The notes under the pieces were generated by a model. It was given only the letters and a program-made list of their open reading frames with translations. It ran no database searches and was not told the origin of the DNA. Below are positions 8,506 to 16,531 of a DNA stretch of 64,000 nucleotides, piece after piece; within the stretch, counting starts at the first letter, position 1; each line of letters starts with the position of its first letter. The translations under genes and the position numbers were made by a program. The stretch comes from Lentibacillus populi (lineage in GTDB: Bacteria > Bacillota > Bacilli > Bacillales > Amphibacillaceae), in contig BMJD01000003.1 in NCBI GenBank assembly GCA_014642895.1, positions 78,491-142,490 of the forward strand, in the 5' to 3' direction.

Positions 8506-9573
8506 CTAATATGAAGTTGTTGTCGGGCTCTCGGTAGTACCGGTTTCCGCCGTACTATTGTCAGCTTCACTAGCTGTTGTGCTTGTATTATCTGCCAAAT
8601 CCAATTGATTTTTCAGAATTTGCTTCGTCTCTTCAAGCGCTACTTCATCCAATTGATAATAATACGTGCTACCTGGCTGGTAATCATGACCTTCTAATGT
8701 TAGTGACTCAATGTTTAAATTTTTTCCGCTTGTGCCATAGGAAATAAAACTTTTCATTTCATCAAATGTCATGTTGGTTGTCATGTTTTTTCCGACTGCT
8801 TCAATGATGTTATCAAATTTTAAAATGGAATCCATCGATACAGCCTTCTTCATAACTGCTTTAATTACTTCCTGTTGCCGTTTCCCTCGCTCAATATCAT
8901 TATCTTGTTTTCGTGTTCTGGCAAAAGCTAGTGCCTCTTCGCCATTTAATACCTGCTCACCAGGTGATAATTGAATGGCACCAGCCTTGTCCTTGGAATC
9001 TTGTTCACTCATTTCATAAGGAACATCAACGGTTACGCCATCAACTGCATTAACTACATCGATAAATGCTTCAAAGTTCACTTTGACATAATAATCGACC
9101 GGAATGTCCAATAAATTTTCAACTGTATCAATCGTTGCTCTCGGCCCACCGTACGCATGGGCATGGTTGATTTTTGTTTCATACCCGACCTCCGGAACGT
9201 AAACATAAGAATCACGTGGAATACTCAGCAGCTTGACACTCTTATCATCCTTGTTCAGTGTGGCAAGCATCAAGGAGTCTGTCCGTGAATCATCGTTATC
9301 TTTATTGTTCCTGACATCACTGGCATCAACACCCATAATCAGAACGGATACATTATCGACATCTGGATCCACTATTGTCTCACGCAAATCTGATTTTTCC
9401 CGTCCATCATTCTTATAGGAATCAGAGAATACCGAATCAGCTTTAATATATAAGTAAGTAGCATAGGTTGCAACAGCAAAAAAGGCGACTAAAACCGGCA
9501 CCAATATGAAAACAACGCGCTTTTTCAGCTTGCGTTTCTTCGTTCTCCGGACACGACGTGTATTGTTATACAT
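8506..9573 (-). CDS. LytR-CpsA-Psr (LCP) family wall-polymer ligase
   Basis: 355 residues. A basic cytoplasmic head (residues 1-21) is followed by one membrane helix (about 22-45) and an extracellular LCP domain. Family motifs are DDSRTDSLMLATLN, LLSIPRDSYVYVP, KINHAHAYGG and EALAFARTRKQDNDIERGKRQQ; the arginines and aspartates bind the pyrophosphate of the lipid-linked donor. LCP enzymes move teichoic acid or capsule chains from undecaprenyl pyrophosphate to peptidoglycan. The C-terminal tail is rich in Ser, Thr, Glu and Ala and probably disordered. The start at 9573 has AAGGGG 9 bases upstream; an ATG seven codons further up lacks a site. It diverges from tagA, whose product acts on the same pathway. 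Confidence 0.92.
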   Translation of the reverse strand: MYNNTRRVRRTKKRKLKKRVVFILVPVLVAFFAVATYATYLYIKADSVFSDSYKNDGREKSDLRETIVDPDVDNVSVLIMGVDASDVRNNKDNDDSRTDSLMLATLNKDDKSVKLLSIPRDSYVYVPEVGYETKINHAHAYGGPRATIDTVENLLDIPVDYYVKVNFEAFIDVVNAVDGVTVDVPYEMSEQDSKDKAGAIQLSPGEQVLNGEEALAFARTRKQDNDIERGKRQQEVIKAVMKKAVSMDSILKFDNIIEAVGKNMTTNMTFDEMKSFISYGTSGKNLNIESLTLEGHDYQPGSTYYYQLDEVALEETKQILKNQLDLADNTSTTASEADNSTAETGTTESPTTTSY

Positions 9574-9873
9574 TAAAATTCCCCTTTTATGCAAAATACC
9601 TTACAATTAGTATTATGCTAATTTGATTATCTATATTGCAAAAAAATCAGTTGGAAAAACCTGACTATAAATGATATCATAATTTCGAGTAACATTTACA
9701 TAATAACTGAAAAACTAACATTAATTTTACTAGAAAAATGCCCAGTAGTAAATTAAAATTTGATTACAATTTTGTAAGAATTGTTTAGACAGTTGGAAAA
9801 TTGGTATATGTATAGCCGTTTCAGCTGATATAAGATTTATTTCATCTGAGTTCTTTTAGAAAGGTTGCAAATA
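9574..9873. promoter_or_regulatory. Divergent promoter region, LCP gene and tagA
   Basis: The region is AT-rich with no gene. For tagA a TAGACA-17-TGTATA pair is visible about 9793-9821. For the LCP gene, the minus strand has TTGCAA-18-CATAAT near 9611-9640. Both are plausible sigma-A promoters but neither is strong. Confidence 0.45.
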
Positions 9874-10608
9874 ATGACGAAAGCTAATGATTCTGTAACA
9901 ATTATGGACATTCCTTTTTTAAATACGACAAAAGATGACTTTCTGCACCAATACCTTTTTCCAAGGCTAGCTGATCAAAAAAAAAGTTTTGTTGTAACAG
10001 CAAATCCGGAAATTGTCATGCGTGCAAAAGAAGACACAACATATAAAGAAATTATTCAATCCGCAAATTATGTTATCCCTGACGGATCTGGAATACTGAT
10101 GGCGGCAAAATATAAAAACGAGCCACTTCAGGAACGAATACCTGGCTACGACCTTATGCTGGATTTGCTTAAACATGCTGAAGAAAAGGGTTATAGCTGC
10201 TATTTCCTCGGGGCAAAGGAATCGGTTAACGAAAAAGTTGTAAAAGAAGTAAATAGGCAATACCCTGGACTGAAAATCGCCGGTCATCACCACGGCTTTT
10301 TCGCTATCGATGACCCGGAAATGGCTGCAACAGTGAAGACCGCAAATCCCGATCTGATTTTCGTTGCGCTGGGAGTTCCCCGGCAGGAAATGTGGATTGC
10401 GAAGCATAAGGATCAATTCGCAAAGGGTCTATTTATTGGTATAGGCGGCAGCTTCGATATCATAGCAGGAGAGACAAAACGTGCTCCACAGTTATGGATT
10501 AACTTAAATTTAGAGTGGCTGTACCGCCTTATTAAACAACCCACACGTTTTAAGCGTATTTTGAAAGTGTTTGAATTTATGGGGCGGGTTATTTTAAGAC
10601 GGGATTAA
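9874..10608 (+). CDS. tagA: WecG/TagA/CpsF family glycosyltransferase
   Basis: 244 residues. The family's landmarks are VTANPEIVMRAKED (T42-N44), VIPDGSGILMAAK with the conserved aspartate at D70, CYFLGAKESV and VALGVPRQEMWIAKHK. TagA adds N-acetylmannosamine to undecaprenyl-PP-GlcNAc, the second step of the teichoic acid linkage unit, and uses TagO's product; both genes are here. The ATG at 9874 is chosen over a TTG at 9865 because AGAAAGG lies 9 bases before it. Length is typical. The enzyme acts at the inner face of the membrane through its C-terminal basic region (LYRLIKQPTRFKRILK). Confidence 0.9.
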   Translation: MTKANDSVTIMDIPFLNTTKDDFLHQYLFPRLADQKKSFVVTANPEIVMRAKEDTTYKEIIQSANYVIPDGSGILMAAKYKNEPLQERIPGYDLMLDLLKHAEEKGYSCYFLGAKESVNEKVVKEVNRQYPGLKIAGHHHGFFAIDDPEMAATVKTANPDLIFVALGVPRQEMWIAKHKDQFAKGLFIGIGGSFDIIAGETKRAPQLWINLNLEWLYRLIKQPTRFKRILKVFEFMGRVILRRD

Positions 10609-10701
10609 TAAAGGGTCTCCCGTTAAGCGAAAGTAATAAAGCGGCGGGAGGCTGACCTTTGGATTGAACAAGGATTTATTCTGGCATACTCTAATGAATG
10701 T

Positions 10702-11285
10702 TCATGGGAATCCCCTTAATCCCTTATTTTCCTGAATTTTTGGAATGATATTTTTGTGAGCAGTATGATATACGATCGGCGACTTTTCGCTTTCGATCGG
10801 CGACATTCCGGTTTCGATCGGCGGGATTTCGCTTTTGATCAGCGTTTTTTCGCTTTTGATCGGCGACATTCCGGATTCGATCGGCGGCTTTTCGCTTTCG
10901 ATCAGCGATTTTTCGCTTTCGATCGGCGGGATTTCGCTTTCGATCGGCGGGATTTCGCTTTTGATCAGCGTTTTTTCGCTTTTGATCGGCGACATTCCGG
11001 ATTCGATCGGCGGCTTTTCGCTTTTGATCAGCGTTTTTTCGCTTTCGATCAGCGGTTTTCTGCTTTTGATCAGCGACTTCCCACTTTTGATCGGTGACTT
11101 CATGGGAATTCATCACCACCCTTGGAATGTAAAAGTTCGTTTGTTGCATTTTTATCCTCGACTGCACCAATTAAATCGACTTCTTCAACAATTTCTTGTT
11201 CATTATCATTCATAAGCTTTGAAGACAAGGTCTTAAGTTTTACAAATTGATTGGGATACATTTCACGAACAGAAGACCACTTCAT
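10702..11285 (-). pseudogene. Small conserved gene split by a 21-bp repeat array
   Basis: On the minus strand, AGGAGG precedes an ATG at 11285 that opens MKWSSVREMYPNQFVKL and runs to ...SKGGDEF at 11106. The array then intervenes, and a different frame continues as VYHTAHKNIIPKIQENK up to a stop at 10702. Joined at GAATTC/GTATAT the two parts give one continuous protein of about 83 residues ending in LRGFP, which matches my memory of a small uncharacterised Firmicutes family with the same KWS.VR..YP..FV start and VYHT...I...I ending. The insert (10774-11105) is 332 bases, not a multiple of three, so the gene should be dead. An 11-base direct repeat (ATTCCCATGAA on the minus strand) occurs at 11099-11109 and 10701-10711. 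Confidence 0.7.
10774..11105. repeat. 21-bp tandem array, GATCRGCG consensus, 15.8 units
   Basis: Fifteen full units of exactly 21 bases and one partial unit, each starting GATC, follow the consensus GATCRGCGRCTTTTCGCTTT(Y). Units 3-6 (from 10816) and 9-12 (from 10942) are almost identical in order, so a 126-base block was itself duplicated. There are no unique spacers, so it is not a CRISPR. The array is inserted inside a small gene (see 10702-11285) and begins precisely at a unit boundary on its left edge. All frames on both strands stay open through it because 21 is divisible by three; these are not genes. Confidence 0.95.
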
Positions 11286-11513
11286 TTATATCATGCCTCC
11301 TGCTTTTTTATCTTATTTTAATTTTTACTGGTACTCGGCTGAATGATAGTATTCGGCGAAATTCTGGATTTAGCACTTCCTATAAAGAACCTGTTGTATC
11401 TATTATCGTCTATGCTCCACCACAAGTGTCATCATTGCAAAATTAATTTTTAAATTCCCATGCCCCCCTTTCCCCTTTCCAGACGATTGTAATGGTGAAA
11501 GGAGGGGATGAAC

Positions 11514-11738
11514 ATGGCAGTAGCAGAAATGTACAAATCCACTTTGCAGCTCGTTTTGGACGATGGTGTGGATGAGTTGACAGGGAAGCCGATTTATAAA
11601 ACGAAAAGCTTCAATAATGTCAAGACCGAGGCAACGGCTGATCAGCTTTATACGATCGCACAAGCCTTTGCCGGACTGCAGGAGCGCCCGCTTTACGATA
11701 TTGAGCGAAAAGACAGCTCTGAGATCAGGCAGGCATAA
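11514..11738 (+). CDS. DUF1659 family small protein
   Basis: 74 residues. The pattern KSTLQLVLDDGVDELTGKPIYKTKSFNNVKTEATADQLY is typical of DUF1659, a small Bacillaceae family of unknown function usually encoded just before a DUF2922 protein, as here. The ATG at 11514 is chosen because GGAGGGG lies at a normal distance; the ATG at 11508 directly abuts it. There is no signal or membrane segment. Confidence 0.85.
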   Translation: MAVAEMYKSTLQLVLDDGVDELTGKPIYKTKSFNNVKTEATADQLYTIAQAFAGLQERPLYDIERKDSSEIRQA

Positions 11739-11828
11739 TGCTATACCCGGTGCAAGCACCATTGCTTCCTGACCGCGTCATACGCAGTCAAGCATCAAAA
11801 AAATTGGAATAGAAGGGAGGGAAGACTT

Positions 11829-12044
11829 TTGAAAAAGCTTGAACTGAAATTTTTAAATGAGGACGGGAAAACCGTTACCTACTCATTAGAAAAACCAGCT
11901 GAACCGGTTGATCCAGCAGCTGTCAAAAGTGCGATGGACGAGATCCTGACGGAAAACATTTTCACAACTTCCGGTGGTGACATTGTTTCCATCAAAGGTG
12001 CACGAATTGTTGATCGTGAAGTGACGGAGATTGAGTTGGGATAA
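11829..12044 (+). CDS. DUF2922 family small protein
   Basis: 71 residues from a TTG start with GGGAGGGA upstream. KKLELKFLNEDGKTVTYSLEKPAEPVDPAAVK and a closing GARIVDREVTEIEL match DUF2922, the regular partner of DUF1659. Function is unknown. The two genes are 90 bases apart and probably form one transcript ending at the hairpin at 12096-12135. Confidence 0.85.
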   Translation: MKKLELKFLNEDGKTVTYSLEKPAEPVDPAAVKSAMDEILTENIFTTSGGDIVSIKGARIVDREVTEIELG

Positions 12045-12095
12045 GGATGGGGAACGGATCCTGGGAAATCTGGGTATGTTCTCTTCTAATAAAAC

Positions 12096-12135
12096 AAGAT
12101 CAGCGCGCGCAAATGGGATGCGTGCTGGTCTTTTT
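12096..12135. terminator. Terminator after the DUF2922 gene
   Basis: Arms at 12096-12110 and 12118-12132 pair with a few G-T wobbles and end in a run of T's at 12131-12135. On the minus strand the same hairpin is followed by a shorter T run, so it might serve both directions. Confidence 0.65.
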
Positions 12136-12303
12136 CAGGTTAAAGCGTAAAGTCGTATTGCAAGGGTCTTCTATATCTGCTCGTACAGAATAAGTACTGC
12201 CTATGCCATTATTAAATAATGTCAACAACACATTTGCCAAATCGCCTTTAAGATTAGCTTGATGATGGCCTTGTAAGCGCTGTAAAATTAAATCAGGAAT
12301 CAT
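12100..12303 (-). CDS. Possible small minus-strand protein, weakly supported
   Basis: A 67-codon frame reads MIPDLILQRLQGHHQANLKG followed by DLANVLLTLFNNGIGSTYS. Its composition looks protein-like and I do not recognise it. No ribosome site precedes any of its candidate starts, and it covers the leader region of the mannitol operon, so it may be a gene remnant or chance. Confidence 0.25.
   Translation of the reverse strand: MIPDLILQRLQGHHQANLKGDLANVLLTLFNNGIGSTYSVRADIEDPCNTTLRFNLKKTSTHPICAR
12272..12285 (+). promoter_or_regulatory. Candidate cre (CcpA) site upstream of mtlA
   Basis: TGTAAGCGCTGTAA differs at two positions from the consensus TGTAANCGNTNACA. It lies 55 bases before the mtlA start. 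Carbon-catabolite control of the mannitol operon is usual in Bacillales. The same bases are inside a possible minus-strand frame, so chance is not excluded. Confidence 0.4.
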
Positions 12304-12340
12304 TATTGGAAAATCATAATTGAAAAGGGGGATTTTTATT

Positions 12341-13786
12341 ATGGCAAATAAAGGCATTCGTGCGAAGCTACAGCACTTTGGCAGTTATTTGAGTGGGATG
12401 ATAATGCCGAATATAGGCGCTTTTATCGCCTGGGGTATTATCACGGCATTATTCATTCCAGATGGTTATTGGCCAAACGAGGATTTGGCAGCATTAGTAG
12501 ACCCAATGAAATTTTACTTGTTGCCACTCTTGATTGGGTTTACCGGTGGACGATTGGTGCATGATGTACGTGGCGGGGTGGTAGGTGCTATTGCTACGAT
12601 GGGGGTTATCGTAGGAGCAGACATCCCCATGTTTCTGGGAGCCATGATCATGGGACCGCTAGCTGGATATTGCATGAAAAAGATCGATGACGTATTACAG
12701 GATAAAATCAAGTCGGGTTTCGAAATGCTTTATAACAATTTTTCTGCCGGTATTTTAGGGGCGATTTTGGCAGGTATTTCTGTCAAATTGATTGGGCCAG
12801 TCGTTGCAGGTTTGAATAATATATTGGCTTCAGGGGTAGAAGCAATCATTAATGCAGGCTTACTGCCGCTGGCAAATATCATTATTGAACCAGCCAAGAT
12901 TTTATTTTTAAATAATGCCATTAATCATGGAATCTTAAGTCCAATTGGAGTCGAGCAAGTGGGCGATGCAGGGAAATCTATACTATTCCTGTTGGAAGCA
13001 AACCCCGGCCCAGGGTTGGGCATCCTGCTGGCATTCGCAATTTTTGGCAAAGGGATGTCAAAAAGCTCCGCACCTGGTGCAGCGGTCATTCATTTTTTGG
13101 GTGGGATACATGAGATTTATTTCCCATATGTCCTAATAAAACCCACCTTACTACTAGCAGCTATTGGCGGTGGTATAAGTGGTGTATTCACCCTAAACGT
13201 CTTTAACGCGGGATTAGTAGCACCAGCATCACCAGGAAGTATTCTTGCTGTAATGGCAATGACACCACAAGGAAATTATATCGGTGTGATCCTTGGTGTG
13301 CTTGTAGCAACAGTCGTTTCCTTCTTAATTGCATCGTTTATTTTGAAAACAAGCAAGTCAAGTGGCGAGGAAGATTTATCAGCTGCTACGGGTAAAATGG
13401 AAGAAATGAAAGGCAAGAAAAGTTCTGTTGCCGATGCTCTTACCCAAGACGAAGAGGCTGTAAAAAAGCGTTCAGATGAAGTTCATAAAATTATTTTCGC
13501 CTGTGATGCAGGAATGGGTTCAAGTGCAATGGGTGCCTCATTATTGAAGAAAAAATTTAAAGAGGCTAATATTGATGTGGCAGTTACGAATACATCGATT
13601 AACCAACTGCCAGATGATGCAGACATCGTCATAACGCATCAAGACTTAACGGATCGAGCCAAGGCTAAATTATCAAGTGCCGAGCATGTGTCGGTAGAAA
13701 ACTTCCTGAATAGCCCTAAATATGATGAGTTGGTGGATCGACTTAAAGATAACGTAACGGAAGATGGCCCAAAAGTCACCAAATGA
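12341..13786 (+). CDS. mtlA: Mannitol PTS permease, EIICB
   Basis: 481 residues. The N-terminal EIIC domain (about residues 10-340) has the mannitol-family signatures GSYLSGMIMPNIGAFIAWG and GGIHEIYFPYVL, whose Glu belongs to the sugar-site GGIHEIYF motif. A hydrophilic linker rich in Ser, Glu and Lys (about 345-380) joins a C-terminal EIIB domain where IIFACDAGMGSSAMGA holds the phosphorylated cysteine, C388. It imports mannitol and releases mannitol-1-phosphate. EIIA is separate (MtlF), as in many Bacillales. The start at 12341 has AAAGGGGG about 9 bases upstream. It is the first gene of mtlA-mtlR-mtlF-mtlD. Confidence 0.95.
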   Translation: MANKGIRAKLQHFGSYLSGMIMPNIGAFIAWGIITALFIPDGYWPNEDLAALVDPMKFYLLPLLIGFTGGRLVHDVRGGVVGAIATMGVIVGADIPMFLGAMIMGPLAGYCMKKIDDVLQDKIKSGFEMLYNNFSAGILGAILAGISVKLIGPVVAGLNNILASGVEAIINAGLLPLANIIIEPAKILFLNNAINHGILSPIGVEQVGDAGKSILFLLEANPGPGLGILLAFAIFGKGMSKSSAPGAAVIHFLGGIHEIYFPYVLIKPTLLLAAIGGGISGVFTLNVFNAGLVAPASPGSILAVMAMTPQGNYIGVILGVLVATVVSFLIASFILKTSKSSGEEDLSAATGKMEEMKGKKSSVADALTQDEEAVKKRSDEVHKIIFACDAGMGSSAMGASLLKKKFKEANIDVAVTNTSINQLPDDADIVITHQDLTDRAKAKLSSAEHVSVENFLNSPKYDELVDRLKDNVTEDGPKVTK

Positions 13787-13799
13787 TAGGTGGTGAACT

Positions 13800-13955
13800 T
13801 TGGAGTTAGCAATAAATGATTCTTCTGTTAAACCGCCTGTGACAATTGCTAACACAGAAGTAAGCACGTTCTGTGCAAGCCTAGTAGACGGGTGCTATTC
13901 CGCATCAACTTTCAAAAATCAGGTTCGGCCACTTTTGAGCATACGCTAATAATAT
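13800..13955. mobile_element. MITE-like sequence between mtlA and mtlR
   Basis: This 150-base non-coding stretch shares blocks with the element at 46070-46292: a TTAAACCGCC segment, ACACAGAAGTAAGCACGTTCTG (compare GAAGTTAACACCTTCTG there), and a right end CGGCCACTTTTGAGCATACGC like CGGCAACCTTTTGAACACGC. The left end is not well preserved. It widens the mtlA-mtlR gap to 189 bases without interrupting a reading frame. Confidence 0.5.
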
Positions 13956-13975
13956 GGCTGCAGGAGGTGAACAGT

Positions 13976-16078
13976 TTGTATATTACGGGGCGGGAACGCA
14001 AGATAATCGAATATATATTACATGCACAAGCAGCTGTTACAGTGAAAGAAATTGCTGATGATCTGAACGTCAGTGAGCGAACCATCCATCGTGATTTGAA
14101 AAATATTGAAAGAATAATTTTTGAACACAATTTAGAATTACAAAAGAAGGCAGGGGTTGGCCTCCGTGTCATTGGGGATGAGAACGATAAACAGCAATTG
14201 GAATTAACCCTTTCCAATGCAGCAACAGCCGATTTTACACCAGATGAACGGCAGGCAATCATTTTATCAACACTTCTTGAAGCAACCGAACCAATCAAAC
14301 TGTTCACCCTTGCTAATGAATTAAAGGTAACAATTGCAACAATAAGCAATGACTTGGATCAATTGGAAAATGAGTTAGCCGGCTTCGACCTATCCGTCAT
14401 CAGAAGAAGAGGGTATGGCGTGAAGGTGGAAGGTGATGAGACGAATAAACGTGCTGCTATAAGCAAGCTGATTACTAAGTATATGGATCCTTTTGAATAT
14501 GTGTCTCTTTTAAAAGAGACTATCCAAAAGAAATCGAAGCAGCAATTAAATACGATTTCAAGGCGACTGTTAGGATTAGTTAATCTGGAGACGTTACACA
14601 CAATTGAGGATAGAGTAGAACAAGTTAGGGACGAACTACCACATGAATTGGCTGATAACGCCTATATTGGTCTGGTTGTTCATCTAGCATTAGCGATTGA
14701 ACGACTGAAAAAGGGAGACAAAATAAAGTTTGATACGACGTTTATGAGACAAATCCAGGAAACAAAAGAATATGAAATTGCCAAAGAGGTTGTTCAGGAT
14801 CTGGAAATAGCGCTATCCATGGATATTCCGGAGGATGAAATCGGCTATATTACGATGCACCTGATGGGAGCCAAACTGCGTGTTGATCACAATTATATAA
14901 TTGAAGATTCGAGCTTGGATATTGCCTTGCAATCTAAAGAATTAATTCAGTATGTTAATTCTCAGATAAATGCTGATTTGGCAGCGGATAATTCTTTGCT
15001 TAATGGGCTAGTTGCTCACTTAAAACCGACCATTTATCGGCTAAAACAAGGAATGAATATCAATAACCCAATAATGGATGAAATTAAAAGCGAATATAGG
15101 GAACTTTTTCAAGTTATTCAGGATGGTATCAAGCGAACGTTTCCGGATCTGCAATTTCCAGACGATGAAATTGGGTATCTCGTGCTTCATTTTGCAGCCG
15201 CACTACTAGATGGGAAAGAGGAAGTAGCATTACGCGCCTTAATTATCTGTTCCAGCGGGATCGGCACAGCAAAAATTCTCGCTACAAAATTAACACAGCG
15301 GTTTCCGGAAATTAAACAGGTGGAAAATAAATCGCTGTTCGACCTGAATCATCTTGATCCTGATAAGTACGATATTGTTGTGTCAACGATCCCGTTAAAA
15401 GGATTTGCTGGTGATTATATCCTTGCATCACCAATTTTATCGCAAGCAGAAGTTCATCGTATCAAAAAGGTCATTCAGCAAAAAAAGATTTCGTACAAAA
15501 CGAAGGGGAATCAGTCAAAATCAAAGCGGGAGGAAAAACAAATTTCGGCTTTTATTCCCAAGTTGGAAGGTATGCAGCATTATTCAAAAATTATTTTGGA
15601 TTTGCTCGAGGTATTTATTGTAAAGAAAATTTCCGGACGAAGATCATTATCTTCTATTTTACATTTGATTTGTAAGGAACTAGCTGACAGGCGGCTGCTA
15701 AAAAATGAAGAAAATGTCGCCGAAAGATTGTTAGAAAGGGATAAGGCAAGTGGATTAGGGATTCCCGGTACATCGCTTGCCCTTTATCATACGCGGTCAA
15801 AGGCGATTGAGCGGCCAAGCTTTACTATTTACCGGCTGCAGCATGCGCTAACCGTAAGAGGGATGGACGGAGACAGAATGGAGATGGGCACATTAGTACT
15901 GATGCTTGCTCCAGAAGCTGCCATGCAGGAAGTATTAGAGGTGCTTAGCTATTTAAGCAGTTTACTCATACAGGGAGAGGAAAGTGTGAAGATGTTTGAG
16001 TCAGGGAACGAGATGCAAATCAAACAATTTTTGTCCCAGCAATTTCAAACTTTTTTACAAGAAAAAAATCTATGGTAG
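13976..16078 (+). CDS. mtlR: Mannitol operon activator, PRD and PTS domains
   Basis: 700 residues. Domain order: HTH (about 1-50), second Mga-like HTH (about 85-150), PRD1 (histidines around IGLVVHLALAIERL and YITMHLMGAKL), PRD2 (LVAHLKPTIYRL and YLVLHFAAALL), EIIB-Gat domain with C425 in IICSSGIGTAKIL, and a C-terminal EIIA-like domain (GTSLALYHTRS). In the known MtlR proteins, HPr and the mannitol EII components phosphorylate these sites to switch activation on or off. The start is a TTG at 13976 with AGGAGG 8 bases before it; the frame also opens upstream but has no ribosome site there. Confidence 0.94.
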   Translation: MYITGRERKIIEYILHAQAAVTVKEIADDLNVSERTIHRDLKNIERIIFEHNLELQKKAGVGLRVIGDENDKQQLELTLSNAATADFTPDERQAIILSTLLEATEPIKLFTLANELKVTIATISNDLDQLENELAGFDLSVIRRRGYGVKVEGDETNKRAAISKLITKYMDPFEYVSLLKETIQKKSKQQLNTISRRLLGLVNLETLHTIEDRVEQVRDELPHELADNAYIGLVVHLALAIERLKKGDKIKFDTTFMRQIQETKEYEIAKEVVQDLEIALSMDIPEDEIGYITMHLMGAKLRVDHNYIIEDSSLDIALQSKELIQYVNSQINADLAADNSLLNGLVAHLKPTIYRLKQGMNINNPIMDEIKSEYRELFQVIQDGIKRTFPDLQFPDDEIGYLVLHFAAALLDGKEEVALRALIICSSGIGTAKILATKLTQRFPEIKQVENKSLFDLNHLDPDKYDIVVSTIPLKGFAGDYILASPILSQAEVHRIKKVIQQKKISYKTKGNQSKSKREEKQISAFIPKLEGMQHYSKIILDLLEVFIVKKISGRRSLSSILHLICKELADRRLLKNEENVAERLLERDKASGLGIPGTSLALYHTRSKAIERPSFTIYRLQHALTVRGMDGDRMEMGTLVLMLAPEAAMQEVLEVLSYLSSLLIQGEESVKMFESGNEMQIKQFLSQQFQTFLQEKNLW

Positions 16079-16093
16079 GGAGTGCAGCTAGAC

Positions 16094-16531
16094 ATGACAA
16101 AAGAAATTTTAAGCAAAGATAATATTCAGCTAAACGTAACATTGCGCGATAAGGAAGAAGCAATCCGTTATACCGGAGATATCCTGGTGAGAAATGGATA
16201 TGTGGAAGCATCCTATGTGGAAAAAATGCTAGAAAGAGAAGAAATGACATCTACTTTTATGGGTAACCATGTCGCCATCCCGCACGGTACAGAAGATGCC
16301 AAGGAAGCTGTTTTGGCAACAGGCCTTAGCGTGGTAACGGTTCCTGACGGAGTCGATTTTGGTGGAGGAAATATGGTAAAGGTTCTTATCGGTATTGCCG
16401 GAAAAGGGGATGAGCATTTAGACGTCCTCTCCAGCATTGCCATTGTCTGCTCAGAAGAGGAGAATATTCAGCAAATAGTCGATGCCCAATCGAAGGAAGA
16501 CATTCTGAATCTATTCAATGGGGTGAATTAA
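16094..16531 (+). CDS. mtlF: Mannitol PTS component EIIA
   Basis: 145 residues, the usual length. GNHVAIPHGTEDAKEAVLATG carries the phosphorylated histidine H64. It passes phosphate from HPr~P to the EIIB domain of MtlA. AGGGAG lies 11 bases before the ATG; a GTG at 16082 is an alternative start but abuts that site. The gene begins 15 bases after mtlR and stops one base before mtlD. Confidence 0.93.
   Translation: MTKEILSKDNIQLNVTLRDKEEAIRYTGDILVRNGYVEASYVEKMLEREEMTSTFMGNHVAIPHGTEDAKEAVLATGLSVVTVPDGVDFGGGNMVKVLIGIAGKGDEHLDVLSSIAIVCSEEENIQQIVDAQSKEDILNLFNGVN

Noticed and set aside
8288..8509. 73-codon plus-strand frame between tagO and the LCP gene
   Set aside because: No ribosome site; its end coincides with the LCP terminator hairpin; composition is not protein-like.
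10774..11105. CRISPR array
   Set aside because: The units abut directly with no unique spacers, and no cas genes are present.
10756..11170. Long open frames on both strands through the repeat array, giving Ser/Pro/Glu/Lys-rich or Phe/Asp/Arg-rich proteins
   Set aside because: They exist because the 21-base period is a multiple of three; none has a ribosome site, and all frames are open at once.
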